Of a stretch of DNA of 64,000 nt, positions 1 to 8,509 are shown piece after piece. Where the stretch lies: NCBI GenBank assembly GCA_905339275.1, contig CAJPFK010000001.1, positions 496,001 through 560,000 on the forward strand, read 5' to 3'. The DNA is from Methylophilaceae bacterium (lineage in GTDB: Bacteria > Pseudomonadota > Gammaproteobacteria > Burkholderiales > Methylophilaceae). The stretch's first letter is position 1, and the number at the start of each line of letters is the position of its first letter. Under the pieces are notes generated by a model, which worked only from the letters and a program-made list of their open reading frames with translations, searched no databases and had not been told where the DNA came from. The position numbers and the translations under genes are program-made.

Positions 1-2
1 TT

Positions 3-1217
3 GGCCTTGAAGAACGTTCTACCGCAGCTCTTGCCTTACGTACACGTACTACCGAATACGCTGAGGATGCGATTGGCGGTAGCCTCCAATTGGAAAGCAA
101 CTTCGGTAACGAAATTGCACACCGTGTGATCTACGGCCTGGATGCGAGCTTTAGCGACGTTACCTCGTTCAAGGATGGTTTTAATAGTTCTGGCGCCGCC
201 TTTGTACCAAACAAAAGCTTTCCGGATACCGATTACGAACTGTTTGGAGCCTTCATTCAGGATGAAATCAACGTTGGCCAGTTCAGCGTCATCCCCGGCT
301 TGCGCTATGACCGCTTTGAGCTGAAGCCGCATGTGGATAGCTTCTATCTGACACAGAATCAGGTACCGCCGAGCACGCTCAAGGATGATGAAATCTCGCC
401 CAAGCTCGGTGTCATCTGGAAGGTGGATCCGCTGGCCAATATTTTTGCCCAATATGCCCACGGTTTCCGTGCGCCTAAACCCAGCCAAGTGAATGGCGGC
501 GTGACCAACCTGGTTGTGGCTACCGGCTCAGGGCCGTACACATCAATCGGCAATCCTAACCTCAAGCCGGAAACCAGTGATTCGATCGAGCTGGGCATCC
601 GCGGGCAGAATGATCGCTTGCGCTACAGCGCCAGCGCGTTCAAGGGCAAATACAAGGACTTTATCTCCAGTAACGTGCAGGTCGAAGAAAACGTGCCTTA
701 TAGCGGTGATAACAGCATACTTGTTGACGTCCTGCAGTCCATCAACATCGGCCGAGTGGATATCAGCGGTTACGAGCTGCGCGGCGAATGGGCTTTCCAT
801 GACAACTGGAGTATTTCAGCAGCTTATGCACATACCAAAGGCGAATCCAAGGAAGGGGGAGTCACAGAGCCACTCGACACCATAGACCCGGACAAGCTGG
901 TGGTCGGGCTGCGCTATGACAAGAGCGGCAACTACGGTGCGCAGCTCATGATGACCGCGGTGGAGCGCAAGAGCCGCGCGCCTCTCCTGCCCACGGGTGG
1001 CGTTCGCTATAAGCCGGAAAACTTCGAGATATTCGATCTGGCTGGTTACTATAACTTCAACAAGAATTTCAGCGTGCACGGCGGCGTGTTCAACATCTTC
1101 GACCGCAAGCATTTCCTCTGGGCGGACGTGCGTAATCTGAGCATGACTGCTACGGATGTCGATGCCTACAGCCAGCCCGGCCGTAACGCCTCTGTAAGTT
1201 TCAAGTACCAGTTCTAA
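3..1217 (+). CDS. TonB-dependent receptor, haem/haemoglobin type (5' end outside window)
   Basis: Outer-membrane beta-barrel receptor that would import an iron or haem ligand using TonB energy. Only the C-terminal barrel is present: the frame is open from base 3 of the window, so the plug and signal peptide lie upstream. The visible part has the FRAP box (HGFRAP) followed by an NPNL box (GNPNLKPE), which are conserved in haem receptors such as HemR and ShuA, and it ends in the aromatic C-terminus KYQF typical of barrels folded by BAM. The histidine that known haem receptors carry between the two boxes is absent here. The stop is 7 nt before the chelatase-like gene, so they are probably cotranscribed. 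Haem specificity is inferred mainly from the neighbours. Confidence 0.88.
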   Translation, partial: GLEERSTAALALRTRTTEYAEDAIGGSLQLESNFGNEIAHRVIYGLDASFSDVTSFKDGFNSSGAAFVPNKSFPDTDYELFGAFIQDEINVGQFSVIPGLRYDRFELKPHVDSFYLTQNQVPPSTLKDDEISPKLGVIWKVDPLANIFAQYAHGFRAPKPSQVNGGVTNLVVATGSGPYTSIGNPNLKPETSDSIELGIRGQNDRLRYSASAFKGKYKDFISSNVQVEENVPYSGDNSILVDVLQSINIGRVDISGYELRGEWAFHDNWSISAAYAHTKGESKEGGVTEPLDTIDPDKLVVGLRYDKSGNYGAQLMMTAVERKSRAPLLPTGGVRYKPENFEIFDLAGYYNFNKNFSVHGGVFNIFDRKHFLWADVRNLSMTATDVDAYSQPGRNASVSFKYQF

Positions 1218-1224
1218 GGTTACA

Positions 1225-4200
1225 ATGTCCCTTATCAATAAGTTGTTAAGTCGTGGACTGCTGGCTGCAGGCCTTCTGGTTTGCAGCCTCGCAGTCCAGG
1301 CTGCCACCGTACTTTTTGTTTCCACCAGCCCGGTTTCTCCGGGCAAATTCAATAATCTGGCAAATATCGCCAAGACTTACGATATCCAGGTGGAATCCCG
1401 TTTTGTTGAAAGACTCGCTGCCGATATCGGCAGCGAACTGTTTTCAGGCGCGGACCTTGTCGTATTCGATGCCCCGCGCGACCATATCGAGGCCTATATC
1501 CGCACGCGCCTTGCCGGTGCACTGCCGCCATTGGAGAAATCCGGCAAACCGTTCATCTGGATCAGCACCAAATCAGCCAATGCCGGCGCGCTTCCGGATG
1601 GCTTGCCGCAACGGTTGCATGACTATTATGTAAACGGCGGCCGCAGTAATTTCGAGAATTTCTTCCGTACCCTGCAGGCGCATTTCGACGGAAAACCGTG
1701 GGCAGAGGTGACAGACCCCATCATATTCCCGCCTTCGGCTGTTTATCATCCAGAGGCACCACAACTCGTATTCGACAATGCCGCTGCCTACTTCACCTGG
1801 CGCAAGATTGATCTCAGTCAACAGCCTCACCCGGCTGTTGTTGCGATTGCGATGCACCAGCAATACATCGCAGCGGAACAGACCGCTTTCATCGACCACC
1901 TGATCCGCGACATCGAAGCGGAAGGCGCCATCGCGCTGCCTTTTTACAGCCCCGTCATGGATGCCGATGCCATCACCAATATGGTGACGCTCGATGGAAA
2001 GCCGGTTGCCGATGTCATCATCAACACGCAGATCATGCTCAACCCGGAAGGCCGCCGCAAGGAATTCGAAGCATTGGGCATTCCGGTGATCCAGGCCATG
2101 CCCTACCGCAAGGGCGATGAGTCGGCATGGCGTGCCGACCCGCATGGCGTCGCGCTGATGGACGTGCCGTTCTACCTGGCGCAGGCCGAATATGCGGGTG
2201 TTACGGATATCCAGATTGCCGCCGCGACGCGCAAAAGCGACGAACAGATCGTCGCCATCGATGCGCAGGCGCTGGCAATCGTGAAAAAAGCGGTCAATCT
2301 CGCCAAGCTGCAACATACGGACAACCGGGACAAGCGCATCGTTGTCTTTTTCTGGAATTACCCGCCCGGCGAGAAGAACCTGTCGGCATCCTTCATGAAC
2401 CTGCCGCGCAGCCTGGATGCCACGCTGGCCGCCATGCGCGAGGCGGGCTACCAGGTGCCGGTCACCGATGAAAACCGGCTGATCATGACATTGCAGCGCC
2501 TGCTCGCGCCGTATTACCGCCCACCGGAAGACCAGGCCGAGCTGCGTACATTGCTGAACGAGGGCCTGGCCGAGCGCCTGCCGGTCAAGACCTATAGCGC
2601 ATGGTTGAAAACGCTGCCTGCCGATGTACAGAACGCACTGAACGAACGCTGGGGCGCACCGGAAAAATCATCCATGGTGCTCAGGCTGAACGGCGAGGCA
2701 TTCTTCATTGTGCCGCGCCTGAAAATGGGCAACGTCAGCCTGCTTCCGCAGGCGCCACGCGGCGAACGTGGGGAAGACAAGGAAAAGTCGCTGTATCACT
2801 CGACCAGCGCAATCCCTTCCCACTTCTATCTGGCAAGCTATCTCTGGGCCAAGGAGCAGGCGAAGGCGCACGCACTGGTGCACTACGGCACCCACGGCAA
2901 CCAGGAATGGCTGCCGGGCAAGGAGCGCGGCCTTTCCGTCCATGATTATCCGATGCTGGCAATCGGCGACGTGCCGGTCGTTTATCCTTACATCGTTGAT
3001 AACATCGGCGAAGCAACGCAGGCCAAACGCCGCGGCCGCGCCGTCATCATCAGCCACCAGACTCCGCCGTTCGCCCCGGCTGGCCTGCATGCCAGCCTGA
3101 CGCATATCCACGACCAGCTGCATGCTTGGATAGCCCAGGATGAAGGCGCGGTAAAAGAAAAGATCAAGGCTGATTTCCTGCAACTGGTCAGGAAAGAGCG
3201 TATCGACAAGGATATGGGCTGGAGTGCGGAACGCATCGCCAATGAGTTTCCTGCTTTCGTTACCGAAGTTCACGATCACCTGCACGAGCTGGCGCGCACG
3301 GCCCAACCCATGGGGCTGCATACTTTCGGACGGGGTGCCGACGAGCAATGGCGCATGACCACGGTGCTGATGATGATGGGCAAGGATTTCTGGGAAGCGG
3401 TTGCCGGTCCCGGCGAAGAAGCCGATGAGATGCTGGTGGGCGATTACACCAGATTGACAGAATCTACAGCTTACAAGCGCCTGCAACAGGTTATTCACGG
3501 CAATGCGGCAGATGACGCAACATTGCCGGAAAAAGTACAACCTCTCGTGGCAAAAGCCAGGGGCTGGTACCGCGACCTGGGTGCACGTAACGAAATCACC
3601 GCCTTCCTGAGTGCGCTGGATGGCCGCTACATTCCTACATCCTATGGCGGCGACCCGATCAAGAACCCGGACGCATTGCCGACGGGACGTAACCTGTACG
3701 CATTCGATCCTTCGCGCGTGCCGACCAAGGCAGCCTGGGAAGCCGGCAAGGAAGCGCTGGAAAACCTGCTGGCGACGCATCGCACGCAAACCGGCAAGAT
3801 TCCGAAAAAACTCACGTTTACGCTGTGGTCGGTGGAAACCATGCGCCATTTCGGCATGCTGGAAGCGCAGGCATTGTGGGCAATGGGTGTGGAACCGGTC
3901 TGGGATGCAGGCGGCCGTGTCACCGATGTGCAACTGGTGCCGCGCGAGAAGCTGGGCCGTCCGCGCGTGGATGTCGTTTTATCTGCCACCGGCCTCTATC
4001 GTGACCATTTTCCCAACGTCATGAAACAACTGGCGAAAGCAGCCAAGCTTGCCGCAGAAGCGGATGAAGTCGATAACCCGGTGGCAGAGAACAGCCGCCG
4101 CATCGCCAGCCAGTTGCAGAAACAGGGCGTGAGCGCGGAAGCCGCATTACGTGCCGGGCAAACCCGCATCTTCTCTTCTGAATCCGGCCGCTACGGCACC

Positions 4201-5187
4201 GGGCTGGACGACGCGGCACCGGCCACCGACACCTGGAAAGGCAAGGAAGAAGGCGACCGCAAACTGGCGCAGCTCTATCTCTCTCGCATGCAGTTCGCCT
4301 ACGGGCCGGATGAAGCCGAATGGGGCCAGCCCGGCGACAAGGGAGTCAATCTCTATGCCGAACACCTGAAAGGCACCGAAGGCGCCGTGCTGGCACGCAC
4401 CTCCAATCTTTACGGCATGCTGACCACAGACGACCCGTTCCAGTACCTGGGCGGTATCGGGCTGGCAGTCCGCCATCTCGACGGCAAGGCGCCTGAGCTT
4501 TACATCTCCAACCTGCGCGGCTCCGGTTCCGGCAAGGTGGAAGGCGCTGCGCAATTCCTCGCCAAGGAACTGGCAACCCGTAATTTCCACCCCGGCTATA
4601 TCGAAGGCCTGAAACGTGAAGGCTATGCCGGTACGCTGCAAGTACTGGACGGCATCAACAATTTCTGGGGCTGGCAGGCCACGTCGCGCGAAATCGTGCG
4701 TGATGACCAGTGGGAAGAGTTTGTAGACGTCTATGTGCGAGACAAGCATAAGCTCGGGCTCAAGCAATGGTTCGAGAGCAAGAACCCGCACGCATTGGCG
4801 CAATCCATAGAACGCATGCTGGAAGCCGCGCGCCAGGGCTACTGGCAAGCCGACCCCGCGACTGTGAAAGAATTGAAAAACCGTTACCAGGATCTGGCTA
4901 ACCGCTACGATGTACGTACAGACAATGCTGCATTCAATGCTTATGTCGCCACCGGCTTTGGCCTGCAAAGCGCGCAGCAGCCCGCTGCCCAGCAGGCTCC
5001 GGAATCAGCCCAGGAACAAGCCGAGGCGCAACCTCAGACACCAGCACCTCCACCGCCCATTCAAGGTATCAAACTGGAACGTGTAGAAGAGCCGCAGCCA
5101 TCTAAACAGGCGCCATTGCTGTCGTTTGCGCTCGCTCTTCTGGCGTTATCCATCGCCGGTGGTGCTGGCCGCGCCTGGCGTACCTGA
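1225..5187 (+). CDS. Periplasmic CobN/BchH-type chelatase, HmuS-like
   Basis: A 1320-residue relative of cobaltochelatase CobN and magnesium-chelatase H, with the family block HYGTHGNQEWLPGK around residues 553-566 followed by a VDNIGEATQAKRR-like stretch. Unlike cytoplasmic CobN it starts with a signal peptide (hydrophobic residues about 10-25, likely cleaved after VQA) and ends with a Pro/Gln/Ala-rich linker and a C-terminal hydrophobic helix before GGAGRAWRT. The body should therefore sit in the periplasm, held to the inner membrane. In Bacteroidetes the similarly placed HmuS is linked to anaerobic removal of iron from haem, which I infer as the role here. AAGG lies 5 nt before the ATG. 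No CobS/CobT-type ATPase gene is nearby. A cobalt-chelatase role is the alternative, but no cobalamin gene is in the window. Confidence 0.85.
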   Translation: MSLINKLLSRGLLAAGLLVCSLAVQAATVLFVSTSPVSPGKFNNLANIAKTYDIQVESRFVERLAADIGSELFSGADLVVFDAPRDHIEAYIRTRLAGALPPLEKSGKPFIWISTKSANAGALPDGLPQRLHDYYVNGGRSNFENFFRTLQAHFDGKPWAEVTDPIIFPPSAVYHPEAPQLVFDNAAAYFTWRKIDLSQQPHPAVVAIAMHQQYIAAEQTAFIDHLIRDIEAEGAIALPFYSPVMDADAITNMVTLDGKPVADVIINTQIMLNPEGRRKEFEALGIPVIQAMPYRKGDESAWRADPHGVALMDVPFYLAQAEYAGVTDIQIAAATRKSDEQIVAIDAQALAIVKKAVNLAKLQHTDNRDKRIVVFFWNYPPGEKNLSASFMNLPRSLDATLAAMREAGYQVPVTDENRLIMTLQRLLAPYYRPPEDQAELRTLLNEGLAERLPVKTYSAWLKTLPADVQNALNERWGAPEKSSMVLRLNGEAFFIVPRLKMGNVSLLPQAPRGERGEDKEKSLYHSTSAIPSHFYLASYLWAKEQAKAHALVHYGTHGNQEWLPGKERGLSVHDYPMLAIGDVPVVYPYIVDNIGEATQAKRRGRAVIISHQTPPFAPAGLHASLTHIHDQLHAWIAQDEGAVKEKIKADFLQLVRKERIDKDMGWSAERIANEFPAFVTEVHDHLHELARTAQPMGLHTFGRGADEQWRMTTVLMMMGKDFWEAVAGPGEEADEMLVGDYTRLTESTAYKRLQQVIHGNAADDATLPEKVQPLVAKARGWYRDLGARNEITAFLSALDGRYIPTSYGGDPIKNPDALPTGRNLYAFDPSRVPTKAAWEAGKEALENLLATHRTQTGKIPKKLTFTLWSVETMRHFGMLEAQALWAMGVEPVWDAGGRVTDVQLVPREKLGRPRVDVVLSATGLYRDHFPNVMKQLAKAAKLAAEADEVDNPVAENSRRIASQLQKQGVSAEAALRAGQTRIFSSESGRYGTGLDDAAPATDTWKGKEEGDRKLAQLYLSRMQFAYGPDEAEWGQPGDKGVNLYAEHLKGTEGAVLARTSNLYGMLTTDDPFQYLGGIGLAVRHLDGKAPELYISNLRGSGSGKVEGAAQFLAKELATRNFHPGYIEGLKREGYAGTLQVLDGINNFWGWQATSREIVRDDQWEEFVDVYVRDKHKLGLKQWFESKNPHALAQSIERMLEAARQGYWQADPATVKELKNRYQDLANRYDVRTDNAAFNAYVATGFGLQSAQQPAAQQAPESAQEQAEAQPQTPAPPPPIQGIKLERVEEPQPSKQAPLLSFALALLALSIAGGAGRAWRT

Positions 5188-5225
5188 TTTTTCATTTTGA
5201 TGATTTACCCATTCGGAGCTTTACC

Positions 5226-5711
5226 ATGCAAAACCAAATAGAATCTTCCATGTACCTGGTCGGCCAGCTGTTCCTGATACCCACACTGGCCTTGATTTCC
5301 CTGCTGTTTCTTTATGCGTTCTGGGTGCTGGGCGAATTCGTCGTACTGTCTTTGCGCCGCAAGAAAGGCCAAGGCAAGGCCCTGCTGGCAGCCTACCGCC
5401 AGCAACCCGATCTAAGCGATGACGCGCTCGATGTGCTGGCGCACAAAATGCTGGAAACGCAACGTATCGCCAGCCGCGTTGCGCCCATGCTGGGTCTGGT
5501 CGCTACCATGATTCCGATGGGCCCTGCCCTCAAATCGCTTTCTGACGGCAATCTGGCCGATGTTTCAGGCAATTTGACTGTCGCGTTCTCCGCCGTCATC
5601 CTGGCGCTGATTGCTGCCTCCATCACCTATTGGGTAGTGAACGTACGCCGCCGCTGGCTGGCTGAAGAATTGCTCGAAATCGCAGCGATCAAACAAGGAA
5701 ACGCAAAATGA
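5226..5711 (+). CDS. MotA/TolQ/ExbB-family proton-channel protein (HmuU-like)
   Basis: A 161-residue inner-membrane protein with a hydrophobic segment near residues 12-38, a cytoplasmic loop, and two more segments covering APMLGLVATMIPMG and the stretch before the basic RRRW. The APMLGL pattern is typical of the TolQ/ExbB channel. GGAG sits 7 nt before the ATG. The stop overlaps the next start by 4 nt (ATGA), so translational coupling is likely. Family knowledge says such proteins turn the proton gradient into work on a periplasmic partner; in this operon the partner could be the anchored chelatase or a TonB-like complex (inference). Confidence 0.82.
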   Translation: MQNQIESSMYLVGQLFLIPTLALISLLFLYAFWVLGEFVVLSLRRKKGQGKALLAAYRQQPDLSDDALDVLAHKMLETQRIASRVAPMLGLVATMIPMGPALKSLSDGNLADVSGNLTVAFSAVILALIAASITYWVVNVRRRWLAEELLEIAAIKQGNAK

Positions 5712-6031
5712 GCATGAAGCTACTGCATGAGCCCGAAACGGAAGATCCCATATTATCCGTGGTCAATATCATCGATATTTTCCTCGTCATCATTGCTGCC
5801 CTGCTGATTACCGTTGCAAAGAACCCCATGCTGAATGCATTCAGCAACCAGGACGTCACTGTGATTACCGATGCCGGTAAGCCCAATATGGAAATGGTTG
5901 TGAAAAAAGGCGAGAAAATCGAGCGCTATAAGGCCAATGGAAATATTGGCGGCGGCGATGGCGAAAAGGCAGGGGTAGCGTACCGTATGAAAGACGGTTC
6001 CATGATTTACGTACCGGAGGCCAAAGAGTGA
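5708..6031 (+). CDS. DUF2149 family membrane protein (HmuV-like)
   Basis: A 107-residue protein with one transmembrane helix (about residues 17-36, around DIFLVIIAALLITVAKNP) and a small C-terminal domain predicted outside the cytoplasm. Its layout, short N-terminus plus one helix plus periplasmic domain, resembles ExbD/TolR and fits a partner for the preceding ExbB-like protein. DUF2149 genes commonly accompany CobN-like and MotA/TolQ/ExbB-like genes in Hmu-type clusters. It overlaps both neighbours by 4 nt. The biochemical function is unknown. Confidence 0.78.
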   Translation: MSMKLLHEPETEDPILSVVNIIDIFLVIIAALLITVAKNPMLNAFSNQDVTVITDAGKPNMEMVVKKGEKIERYKANGNIGGGDGEKAGVAYRMKDGSMIYVPEAKE

Positions 6032-6885
6032 ATTGCCGTATCCTGATCCTGTTGTGCGGGCTGATCTCCGCTTGGGGCGCGCAGGCGGAGGAACGTATCC
6101 TCGATATGCGGGATGGCACTGTCATCAGTCGTGAACAGCTTGTGCAGGCGATCGCCGGGAGCGACTTCATCCTGCTTGGTGAATTGCACGATAGTCGTCA
6201 TCACCATCAGCGACGGGGCGAGTTGCTGGATTCCCTCAATCAGTTCGCACCAACCCTGGTGGCTGAACATCTTGAGATAGGCCGAACGTTTGTTTCCAGC
6301 GGTAATCTGCAAGGCGACCTTGAACAGGCGGGGTTCGACGCCAAGGGCTGGCGCTGGCCGTTGCACCAGCCCCTGTTTGCCGCCGCGGTTGCTGCTGACA
6401 TGCCGCTGCTCGGCGGCAACATTCCGCGCGCGACAGCGAAGAATGCCGTGCGCGAAGGCGTGGCGGCCTTGCCTGCGGACCTGGCCGAACTGATTGCACA
6501 GGCGCCGCTCGATCCTGCTGCGCAGGATAAGCTGGATGCAGACCTGCTGCGCGGGCATTGCGGCTATCTGGACAATACCATGTTGTCAGGGCTGCGCCTG
6601 GCGCAACGTGCCAGGGATGCTGCCATGTTTTCCGCGCTGCGTGGCGCAACTACGCGTCCTGCCGTACTTGTTGCAGGCAATGGCCATGTGCGCCGGGATT
6701 ACGGTGTGCCCAGCCTGATCCGCCGGCACCTGCCGGACAGCCGCTATACCAGCATCGGCTTTTTAGAGGATACGCCAAAGCTGCAGGGCGACCTGGCCGA
6801 GCTAGCCGCCCAATACGATTATCTCTGGATTACGGCGCCGATAGAGCGGAACGACCCATGCGAGAGTTTCAAGTCGAGGAAGTGA
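6028..6885 (+). CDS. ChaN family haem-binding/iron-regulated protein
   Basis: A 285-residue exported protein of the ChaN (DUF399) family. The signal peptide covers about residues 1-20, with a type I site after AQA and no convincing lipobox, so it may be soluble rather than a lipoprotein. The family signature ILLGELHDSRHHH is at about residues 48-60, and VLVAGNGHVRRDYG lies near the C-terminus. Campylobacter ChaN binds haem, so a periplasmic haem carrier or holder fits this operon. It starts at GTG inside the overlap GTGA, with GGAGG upstream. It is the last gene of the operon; the next gene is on the other strand 47 nt away. Confidence 0.85.
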   Translation: MNCRILILLCGLISAWGAQAEERILDMRDGTVISREQLVQAIAGSDFILLGELHDSRHHHQRRGELLDSLNQFAPTLVAEHLEIGRTFVSSGNLQGDLEQAGFDAKGWRWPLHQPLFAAAVAADMPLLGGNIPRATAKNAVREGVAALPADLAELIAQAPLDPAAQDKLDADLLRGHCGYLDNTMLSGLRLAQRARDAAMFSALRGATTRPAVLVAGNGHVRRDYGVPSLIRRHLPDSRYTSIGFLEDTPKLQGDLAELAAQYDYLWITAPIERNDPCESFKSRK

Positions 6886-6932
6886 GCCGGAGAGATGGCA
6901 GGCATTGCATTGCCATTGACATGAACAACGCC

Positions 6933-7841
6933 CTAATTCAAATTGAGCTGCGAGAGTGAGCGGTTCACCGCAATGTAGGAACCCAGCAGGCTGACGCCGA
7001 CTGCGCATGCAATCATGGTCACGCCGGTTTCAAGGGAAGGAAGGTCGAGGCGGAAACCACTGGCATAGAGTTCGGCCAGTTCGGCGACGGAGAGATTGAA
7101 CAGGCTGATTACCGACGCCAGCATCAGCCAGGCGGTCAGTCCCCCGCCAAGTCCGTAAATCACGCCGGAATAGAGAAAGGGGCGGCGGATGAAGCTGTCC
7201 GTGGCGCCGATCAGTTTGCTGACCTCGATTTCTTCACGCTGGGTGACGATCTGCAGGCGTATGGTATTGCCGATAATGGCGACCAGCGCGAATCCGAGCA
7301 GTACAACCAATACCAGGATGGCTTTCTTGCCAAGCTCCAATATGGCGTGCAGGCGCTTGATCCAGCCAGCGTCCAGTTGCGCAAGCTCGACGCCTTCCCA
7401 TTGCTGCAGCTCGCTTTGCAGGCTTTCAATCAGGACAGGGTCCTTGCTTCCGGGCTTGATGAAATAGGCATCGGGCAGCGGGTTTTTTTCGAGGCTGGCT
7501 GCGACGGGAGCGCTTTCAGCACTCCTTTTGATCTGCTCCCAGGCAGTCTCCTTGCCGACGAACAAATGGCTTTCTATCCCAGGGTGCGCTTCAAGTTTTT
7601 TCTTGAGATCGTCCAGGGTTTCCGCCTCGATATCCAGTTTCAGGAAAAGGCTGATTTGCGGCTCGCTCTGCATGCTGCCAGCCAGCCGGTTGAGATTATC
7701 GACAATCACATACAGCGTACCGGGCAGGCATAGCGTAACGCCCATGACGGCAAACATGATGCTTGTGGCAAGCAGGTTGTTTCGCATGCGGCCCAGCACG
7801 AGCTGCAGCGCCTGCCTGTGCTGGTTGATCCAGTGCTTCAT
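6933..7841 (-). CDS. ftsX: Cell division ABC transporter permease FtsX
   Basis: A 302-residue inner-membrane protein that works with FtsE to control septal peptidoglycan hydrolases. A cytoplasmic N-terminus with the first helix near residues 25-45 is followed by a periplasmic domain (about 50-170), then three C-terminal helices around ILVLVVLLGFALVAII, SGVIYGLGGGLTAWLML and TMIACAVGVSLLGSYIAV, the FtsX permease layout. Its start overlaps the ftsE stop by 4 nt, and ftsE overlaps ftsY the same way, forming the classic ftsYEX operon. Confidence 0.95.
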   Translation of the reverse strand: MKHWINQHRQALQLVLGRMRNNLLATSIMFAVMGVTLCLPGTLYVIVDNLNRLAGSMQSEPQISLFLKLDIEAETLDDLKKKLEAHPGIESHLFVGKETAWEQIKRSAESAPVAASLEKNPLPDAYFIKPGSKDPVLIESLQSELQQWEGVELAQLDAGWIKRLHAILELGKKAILVLVVLLGFALVAIIGNTIRLQIVTQREEIEVSKLIGATDSFIRRPFLYSGVIYGLGGGLTAWLMLASVISLFNLSVAELAELYASGFRLDLPSLETGVTMIACAVGVSLLGSYIAVNRSLSQLNLN

Positions 7842-8509
7842 GCGGGTGCTCCGTTCATTTCGGTCGCACTGAGCAGGCCTTCATGCAGCCTGAGGATTTT
7901 GGCTTGCGGCCCGAGTTCTCGCGCATGGGTGGCGATAATGACGGTGACGCCCACTTGCTGGAACGCAAAGAAAAGATTCATGATTTCATTGGCATAGCTG
8001 TCATCCAGATTGCCCGTGGGTTCATCGGCGATGAGGATGGCCGGACGGCTGACCACGGCGCGGGCTATTGCCAGGCGCTGCTGCTCGCCGCCGGACAGCG
8101 TGATCGGCATGGCTTTTTCCTTGCCCAGCAATCCGACTTTATCCAGCGCCGCACGGATGCGCTTGCCTGCTTCGCTGCCGGTAATGCCGTTGATATGCAG
8201 TGGCAGGGCGACATTGTCGAAACAGTTGCGGTCGTACAGCAGTTTGTGGTCCTGGAAGACCAGGCCGAATTTGCGGCGCAGGTAGGGTACTGCGGCATTG
8301 CGCAGCTTGCTGATATTCTGGTTGTTGATCAGGACGGTGCCGCTGGTCGGGCGTTCGAGCGCGGCAATCAGTTTGAGCAGCGTGCTCTTGCCTGCACCCG
8401 AGTGCCCGGTGACGTAAACCAGTTCACCCTGGTTGATCTCGAAAGACACATTCTGCAGCGCCTGGTTGCTGCCGGGATAGCGCTTGCCGACCTGATCGAA
8501 CCTGATCAC
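7838..8509 (-). CDS. ftsE: Cell division ATP-binding protein FtsE
   Basis: A 223-residue ABC ATPase. Walker A GHSGAGKST is at residues 35-43, the Q-loop is around FQDHK (85-89), the signature LSGGEQQR at 138-145, and Walker B ILIADE at 158-163. It pairs with FtsX at the septum. Length matches the family. It overlaps ftsX and ftsY by 4 nt on each side, so the three are translated together. Confidence 0.96.
   Translation of the reverse strand: MIRFDQVGKRYPGSNQALQNVSFEINQGELVYVTGHSGAGKSTLLKLIAALERPTSGTVLINNQNISKLRNAAVPYLRRKFGLVFQDHKLLYDRNCFDNVALPLHINGITGSEAGKRIRAALDKVGLLGKEKAMPITLSGGEQQRLAIARAVVSRPAILIADEPTGNLDDSYANEIMNLFFAFQQVGVTVIIATHARELGPQAKILRLHEGLLSATEMNGAPA

Noticed and set aside
2668-3933. 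421-codon open frame on the minus strand inside the CobN-like gene
   Set aside because: It is fully antisense to a gene with clear family motifs, and its translation has no recognisable domain; long antisense frames are expected in GC-rich coding DNA.
6895-6916. ATGGCA/TGCCAT hairpin between chaN and ftsX
   Set aside because: A 6-bp stem with no T-run on either strand is too weak to call a terminator.
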